A stretch of 64,000 bases of DNA, taken from assembly GCA_045579705.1 (NCBI GenBank), contig JAZNMP010000034.1:1-64000 (forward strand), written 5' to 3'. Positions 60,202 through 64,000 of the stretch are shown here, piece after piece. The notes beneath the pieces were generated by a model, which saw nothing but the letters and a program-made list of their open reading frames with translations, made no database searches and was not told the DNA's origin. Both the position numbers and the translations under genes were made by a program. Origin of the DNA: Lachnocurva sp045579705 (GTDB lineage: Bacteria; Bacillota; Clostridia; Lachnospirales; Lachnospiraceae). Numbering within the stretch: the stretch's first letter is position 1; the number at the start of each line of letters is the position of its first letter.

Positions 60202-62688
60202 ATGATAGGCTTAACAGCGTCGGAAGCAAAAGCTGAATTAAGAAAAGGGAATGGAAATATACAGTCAGAGAAATCTCAGAAGACTGTTAAAGATATTATC
60301 AGAGAGAATACTTTTACGTATTTCAACTTAATATTCCTAGTTATTTCTATATTGTTGATAGTGGCTGGTAGTTTTAATAGTCTGACTTTCCTGCCGGTTA
60401 TCTTTGCGAATATGATAATTGGTATAGTCCAGGAAATCTATGCTAAGAATGTCTTAGATAAACTTTCTATTATAAATGCGCCAAATATCATATGTTTGAG
60501 AGATGGAACAGAAACTAGAGTAAAGGTGGAGGAGCTCGTATGTAGAGATGTTATCGTTCTGCATTCTGGAGATCAGATACCTGCAGATGCTCGCGTTTTA
60601 GAAGGGCAGGTATACGTAAATGAAGCTTTACTTACAGGTGAGTCTGATGAGATTGAGAAGAATCCAGAAGATGAACTTATGTCAGGAAGTTTCGTAGTTT
60701 CCGGGACTTGTCGTGCAGAGCTTATTAGAGTTGGAAAAAATTCGTACATAAATAAACTGATGCAGGAAGCAAAAGCTCTTCCACAAGGTGAGCAGTCAGA
60801 GATGGTTCGTTCGATAGATAATCTCGTAGGTTTCATGGGCATACTTCTCATTCCGATTGGTGTGACTCTGTTTGTTCAGGCATATTATTTTAAAGGGACT
60901 GCTTTTTCCTCAAGCGTTACATCTATGGTGGCTGCAGTAATCGGTATGATTCCGGAAGGATTGTATCTGCTGGTTAGTGTGACACTAGCGATGAGTGCAG
61001 TGAGACTCGCTGCTAGACAGGTTATGCTTCATAATATGAAGAGTATTGAGTCGCTCGCCAGAGTAGATGTACTTTGTGTGGACAAGACGGGAACTATTAC
61101 GGATACAAAGATGCTCGTTTGCGACGTAATAAGCCCTGAAGATACAAATGAATATGATCTGTTCCAGGTTACAGAGACAGAGGTGGACGATAGGGAGTTA
61201 GAAGGAGCTCATAAGTCAAAGCTTCCGAAGAAACCCGCTGAAACTGAGAAACTTATGCATATTACAGAGGAACAGAAGGTTAGAATCGGTTCATACCTTA
61301 GAGCTCTTAGTGATGATAATCTCACTATGGTGGCCATGCGTGAATTTTTTGAAGAGAATGCTGTTTATAGAGCTTTGAATGGAATGAATTTCTCTTCAAA
61401 ATATAAATTCTCTAGTGTACAGTTTGAGGATGGTACATACGTATTTGGAGCACCGGATATATTACTTAGAGCGTGTGGTCGTGATTATTCAGATCTCGTA
61501 AATAACTATGCAAACAGAGGATATAGAGTATTGCTCTTTGCGAGATATGGAACAGGGAGTATTCCGGTTCCGTCGGATGGGCGTTTGATACAGGAGGTTA
61601 TTCCAGAATTCTTTGTATTGCTTCAGAATCCTGTTAGAGAAAATGCGAAGAGAACTTTTTCTTACTTTAAGAAGCAGGGAGTTACGATAAAAGTAATCTC
61701 TGGAGATAATCCTAGGACAGTTTCCGAGGTAAGTAAGCAGGCGAACATCGATGGTGCGGAAAAATACGTCGATGCATCTACATTAAAGACTAAGAATGAC
61801 ATATTAAATGCGGTTCGTGAATATACGGTATTCGGCCGAGTTACACCGGAACAGAAACGTATGATAGTAAAAGCCTTGAAATTTGACGGACATACGGTTG
61901 CGATGACAGGAGATGGTGTAAACGATATTCTCGCTATGAAAGATGCTGATTGCTCTATCGCTATGGCTTCGGGTTCGGATGCGGCAGTTCAGTCATCACA
62001 GGTTGTGCTATTGGATTCTGATTTCTCGCATTTGCCACAGATTGTCAGCGAGGGTCGTAGGGTTATCAACAATATTCAGAGATCGGCAAGTTTGTTCCTG
62101 GTAAAAAATATTTTTTCATTACTTCTCGCAGTGTTTGCGATAGTATCGATTATGAGTTATCCGCTGAAACCGGCTCAGATTACATTAATCAGTGCGTTTA
62201 ATATCGGAATCCCGGCATTTTTCCTGGCTCTAGAACCTTCGCATCAGAGGATTCAGGGTAGATTCCTGCGAAAAGTTTTGATAAAAAGTTTGCCGGCAGC
62301 ACTTACAGATTTCTTTGCCATCGCTGCACTCGTTGTCTTCGGTCAGGTGTTTGGAGTAGGTGCTCGTGATATTTCAGTGGCGGCGACGTTCCTGCTCGCT
62401 ATAGTAGGTTTCATAATCCTGGTAAATATCGCTAAGCCTCTGAATATTTATAGAGGTGTAGTTATAATCGGCTGCATGATAGGTTTGGGCGTAACAGCTT
62501 TTTACCTAAACTCCATGTTTGAAATTGAGTTTATTTCTACACGTTGTATGATGCTTTTTACACTATTTGCTATTGCAACTGAGCCGTTTATGCGATATCT
62601 TACTATGATAGGTGATTGGTTGGAAGAAAAAGAGAACAATCGCCTTAATAAAGTGAAGAAACTTAAGTTTAAAACAGATAAATTGTAA
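60202..62688 (+). CDS. Cation-transporting P-type ATPase, CtpE-like
   Basis: An 828-residue pump with the phosphorylation motif DKTGTIT, the actuator motif LTGESDEI, the hinge TGDGVNDILAMKDADCSIAM, and membrane helix 4 motif MIPEGLYLLVSVTLAMSA. PEGL at this place is typical of P2/CtpE-like pumps (calcium or other divalent cations), and no N-terminal heavy-metal domain is present. The ATG at 60202 is chosen because AAAGGAG precedes it; an earlier TTG lacks one. Codon use returns to the housekeeping style here, so the gene marks the right edge of the RiPP cluster. The ion is unknown. Confidence 0.9.
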   Translation: MIGLTASEAKAELRKGNGNIQSEKSQKTVKDIIRENTFTYFNLIFLVISILLIVAGSFNSLTFLPVIFANMIIGIVQEIYAKNVLDKLSIINAPNIICLRDGTETRVKVEELVCRDVIVLHSGDQIPADARVLEGQVYVNEALLTGESDEIEKNPEDELMSGSFVVSGTCRAELIRVGKNSYINKLMQEAKALPQGEQSEMVRSIDNLVGFMGILLIPIGVTLFVQAYYFKGTAFSSSVTSMVAAVIGMIPEGLYLLVSVTLAMSAVRLAARQVMLHNMKSIESLARVDVLCVDKTGTITDTKMLVCDVISPEDTNEYDLFQVTETEVDDRELEGAHKSKLPKKPAETEKLMHITEEQKVRIGSYLRALSDDNLTMVAMREFFEENAVYRALNGMNFSSKYKFSSVQFEDGTYVFGAPDILLRACGRDYSDLVNNYANRGYRVLLFARYGTGSIPVPSDGRLIQEVIPEFFVLLQNPVRENAKRTFSYFKKQGVTIKVISGDNPRTVSEVSKQANIDGAEKYVDASTLKTKNDILNAVREYTVFGRVTPEQKRMIVKALKFDGHTVAMTGDGVNDILAMKDADCSIAMASGSDAAVQSSQVVLLDSDFSHLPQIVSEGRRVINNIQRSASLFLVKNIFSLLLAVFAIVSIMSYPLKPAQITLISAFNIGIPAFFLALEPSHQRIQGRFLRKVLIKSLPAALTDFFAIAALVVFGQVFGVGARDISVAATFLLAIVGFIILVNIAKPLNIYRGVVIIGCMIGLGVTAFYLNSMFEIEFISTRCMMLFTLFAIATEPFMRYLTMIGDWLEEKENNRLNKVKKLKFKTDKL

Positions 62689-62704
62689 ATGGAGGACAAC
62701 TGTT

Positions 62705-62974
62705 ATGGCACAGACTATTGAATTTAGATACGATACACAGCTTCTGCTCGAGCCTGTAGATGATGAGGAACTCGATGTAGATGAAATCCGTGATTATATC
62801 GCAGATAATTTCATCGGTGACGAGCTTCTCTGCGTAGGAGATGAGGATCTTATCAAACTTCATTTCCATACAAACAAACCTTGGCTAGTACTTGAGTATT
62901 GCGCTTCAAAGGGTGAAATCTATGATATCGTAGTAGAAGACATGGATAGACAGACTCGAGGTCTTCAGGGTTAA
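62705..62974 (+). CDS. Small protein related to the C-terminal domain of DAK/FakA-type kinases
   Basis: An 89-residue protein with GDELLCVGDEDLIKLHFHTNKPWLVLEYCASKGEIYDIVVEDMDRQ. This matches the pattern GDSxxVVGDxDxxKVHVHTNxPGxVLExAxxxGxxxxxxIENM of the C-terminal part of fatty acid kinase FakA/DhaK-like proteins. There it stands alone with an N-terminal EFRYDTQLLLEPVDDEEL strand. It may help phospholipid or acyl-phosphate handling, but the stand-alone form is not one I know. It overlaps the following gene by one base (TAATG). Confidence 0.65.
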   Translation: MAQTIEFRYDTQLLLEPVDDEELDVDEIRDYIADNFIGDELLCVGDEDLIKLHFHTNKPWLVLEYCASKGEIYDIVVEDMDRQTRGLQG

Positions 62975-63690
62975 TGCAGGATAGAGTTAGACGAGTTATT
63001 CCTAAAATAGGAATAGTGTTATTTAGTATATTTTTTGCATTTGAATTGGTAGTACTGTTATACAGTGCTACCTTTTATAAAGCTGATGAGGAAGCGATTC
63101 GAGTCTCACATATGAAGAATGTGAGTTGTGAGGGCTCCTATTATTTACTAAAGCCTGACGAGGATAAGGATACTCATCAGGGTATCATATTCTATCCGGG
63201 CGGAAAGGTAGAGGTCAGAGGATATCTGCCGATGGCAGAAAAAATGGCCGAAAGGGGTTATACGGTTGCCTTATGTAGAATGCCGTTTAACCTGGCTTTT
63301 TTCGATATGAATGCATACAAAGCGCCAGTAGCAAATATTAAGGGCGTCGATGAATGGTATATGATGGGTCATTCACTCGGAGGCGTAGCTGCTGGAACTT
63401 GTTTTAATAATCATCTGTCTGATTTCGAAGGATTGATACTTCTCGGTTCATATCCTTTGAAGTCGAAAGAGCCGGAGAACACACTGGTTATCTATGGAAC
63501 GCAGGATTTAAACATGAAGACTGATAAGATTCATCCAAAGAATGAGGCCCTGAAACTTGACGGTGGCAACCATGCTCAGTTTGGAAATTATGGTATTCAG
63601 GCTGGTGATGGAAAAGCGACGATGAGTCGTGAGATGCAGCAGAATTTAGCTGCAGATAGAATTGTAGATTTTATAAATAGAGGGAAATAG
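62974..63690 (+). CDS. Membrane-anchored alpha/beta hydrolase
   Basis: A 238-residue protein with an N-terminal membrane segment (IGIVLFSIFFAFELVVLLYSATF) and an alpha/beta-hydrolase domain. The nucleophile elbow is GHSLGG (Ser near 131), the oxyanion region IIFYPGGKVEVRGY, and the catalytic His GGNHAQFGNYG; the acid is likely the Asp in YGTQDLN. It would hydrolyse an ester or amide outside the membrane. It overlaps the previous stop by one base and is followed within three bases by another hydrolase. Confidence 0.85.
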   Translation: MQDRVRRVIPKIGIVLFSIFFAFELVVLLYSATFYKADEEAIRVSHMKNVSCEGSYYLLKPDEDKDTHQGIIFYPGGKVEVRGYLPMAEKMAERGYTVALCRMPFNLAFFDMNAYKAPVANIKGVDEWYMMGHSLGGVAAGTCFNNHLSDFEGLILLGSYPLKSKEPENTLVIYGTQDLNMKTDKIHPKNEALKLDGGNHAQFGNYGIQAGDGKATMSREMQQNLAADRIVDFINRGK

Positions 63691-63692
63691 TT

Positions 63693-64000
63693 TTGGAAAT
63701 ATTTGGTGTACGTTTACTTGTAATAGTAGGGGTGTATTTAGTACTTACTTTTTTGCTTACATTGTTCATGATCGTGAAGATGTATGTGGTGGCGTTTAGA
63801 GCTAATGATAAGAAGAAAGGCAAAGAACGTCGTATTGAATTAATCCGCGAGGGCAGATGGATGCAGATGCCTCTGTATTCTATGGAGGAGTGCGCGTATA
63901 ACAAACATCTTTCCTATGTACGTATTACAGTTTTTAAGAATGATAAAGTAAAGAATGGTAAATGTGCAATCGTACTCCCAGGTGGTGGTTATGCTCATAC
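63693..64000 (+). CDS. Alpha/beta hydrolase (esterase-like), 5' part, cut by the window edge
   Basis: Starts at a TTG two bases after the upstream stop. A membrane segment (LLVIVGVYLVLTFLLTLFMIV) is followed by a basic stretch and VKNGKCAIVLPGGGYAHT, where PGGGY is the oxyanion motif of acetyl-xylan-esterase-like hydrolases. The catalytic part lies outside the window. It is the third gene in a short operon (small DAK-like protein, hydrolase, this). Confidence 0.7.
   Translation, partial: MEIFGVRLLVIVGVYLVLTFLLTLFMIVKMYVVAFRANDKKKGKERRIELIREGRWMQMPLYSMEECAYNKHLSYVRITVFKNDKVKNGKCAIVLPGGGYAH

Overview
The window looks like a low-GC, motile member of the Lachnospiraceae (Clostridia; Butyrivibrio/Pseudobutyrivibrio/Roseburia-like). 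This is inferred from an AT-rich genome with strong GGAGG ribosome binding sites, a Firmicute-type flagellar block (flgM-flgN-flgK-flgK-flgL-fliW-csrA-flaG-fliD-fliS), an iron-sulfur serine dehydratase in two subunits, YhgE/Pip proteins, and the Firmicute order rplKA-rplJL-rpoBC-rpsLG-fusA-tuf. No rRNA or tRNA gene was recognised.

Layout. 1-3.4 kb: the 3' end of an RHS polymorphic toxin gene with a nuclease-like tip, a SUKH immunity gene and an unknown membrane protein. 3.4-6.0 kb (minus strand): an MBOAT acyltransferase with its SGNH partner. 6.1-17.6 kb: late flagellar genes behind a near-consensus sigma-28 promoter. They include two tandem flgK genes, fliW-csrA, and a flaG leader carrying two GGA-loop hairpins that look like CsrA sites. 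17.6-36 kb: deoD, then rpmG-secE-nusG-rplK-rplA, the L10 leader with rplJ-rplL, rpoB-rpoC, an inverted sdaAB-sdaAA pair, and rpsL-rpsG-fusA-tuf. 36-38.2 kb: an accessory island with inverted repeats, a disrupted small gene, a secreted protein with a small membrane protein, and an XRE regulator. 38.2-46 kb: two YhgE/Pip membrane proteins, a membrane-anchored EEP-family enzyme, a VanZ-like/zinc-ribbon protein, and pyrG. 46-60.2 kb: a RiPP-type cluster (below). 60.2-64 kb: a P-type ATPase, a small DAK-domain protein and two alpha/beta hydrolases, the last cut by the window edge.

The most unusual region is 46.0-60.2 kb. Two short unlisted genes encode 52- and 48-residue peptides with the same leader start (MTKLEDLLW) and related Cys-rich ends (CMVICCGGIW and CMTICCGMDIW). 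Each gene is followed by a strong hairpin and then a GTG-started gene for a membrane-anchored HExxH...E protease. A single radical SAM/SPASM maturase, an M55 D-aminopeptidase-like protein and two ABC transporters (neither with a C39 peptidase domain) complete the pathway. Two further protease paralogues flank a large regulator with two HTH regions. One of these paralogues has two frameshifts and the other has its start offset by an A8 tract. A near-identical palindrome, TGACAGATATGTCA/TTACAGATATGTCA, precedes both the first peptide gene and the last protease gene. The proposed pathway is: precursor synthesis, radical modification of the CxxxCCG core, ABC export, and extracytoplasmic leader removal or handling by the gluzincins. 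The product class is not one I can name.
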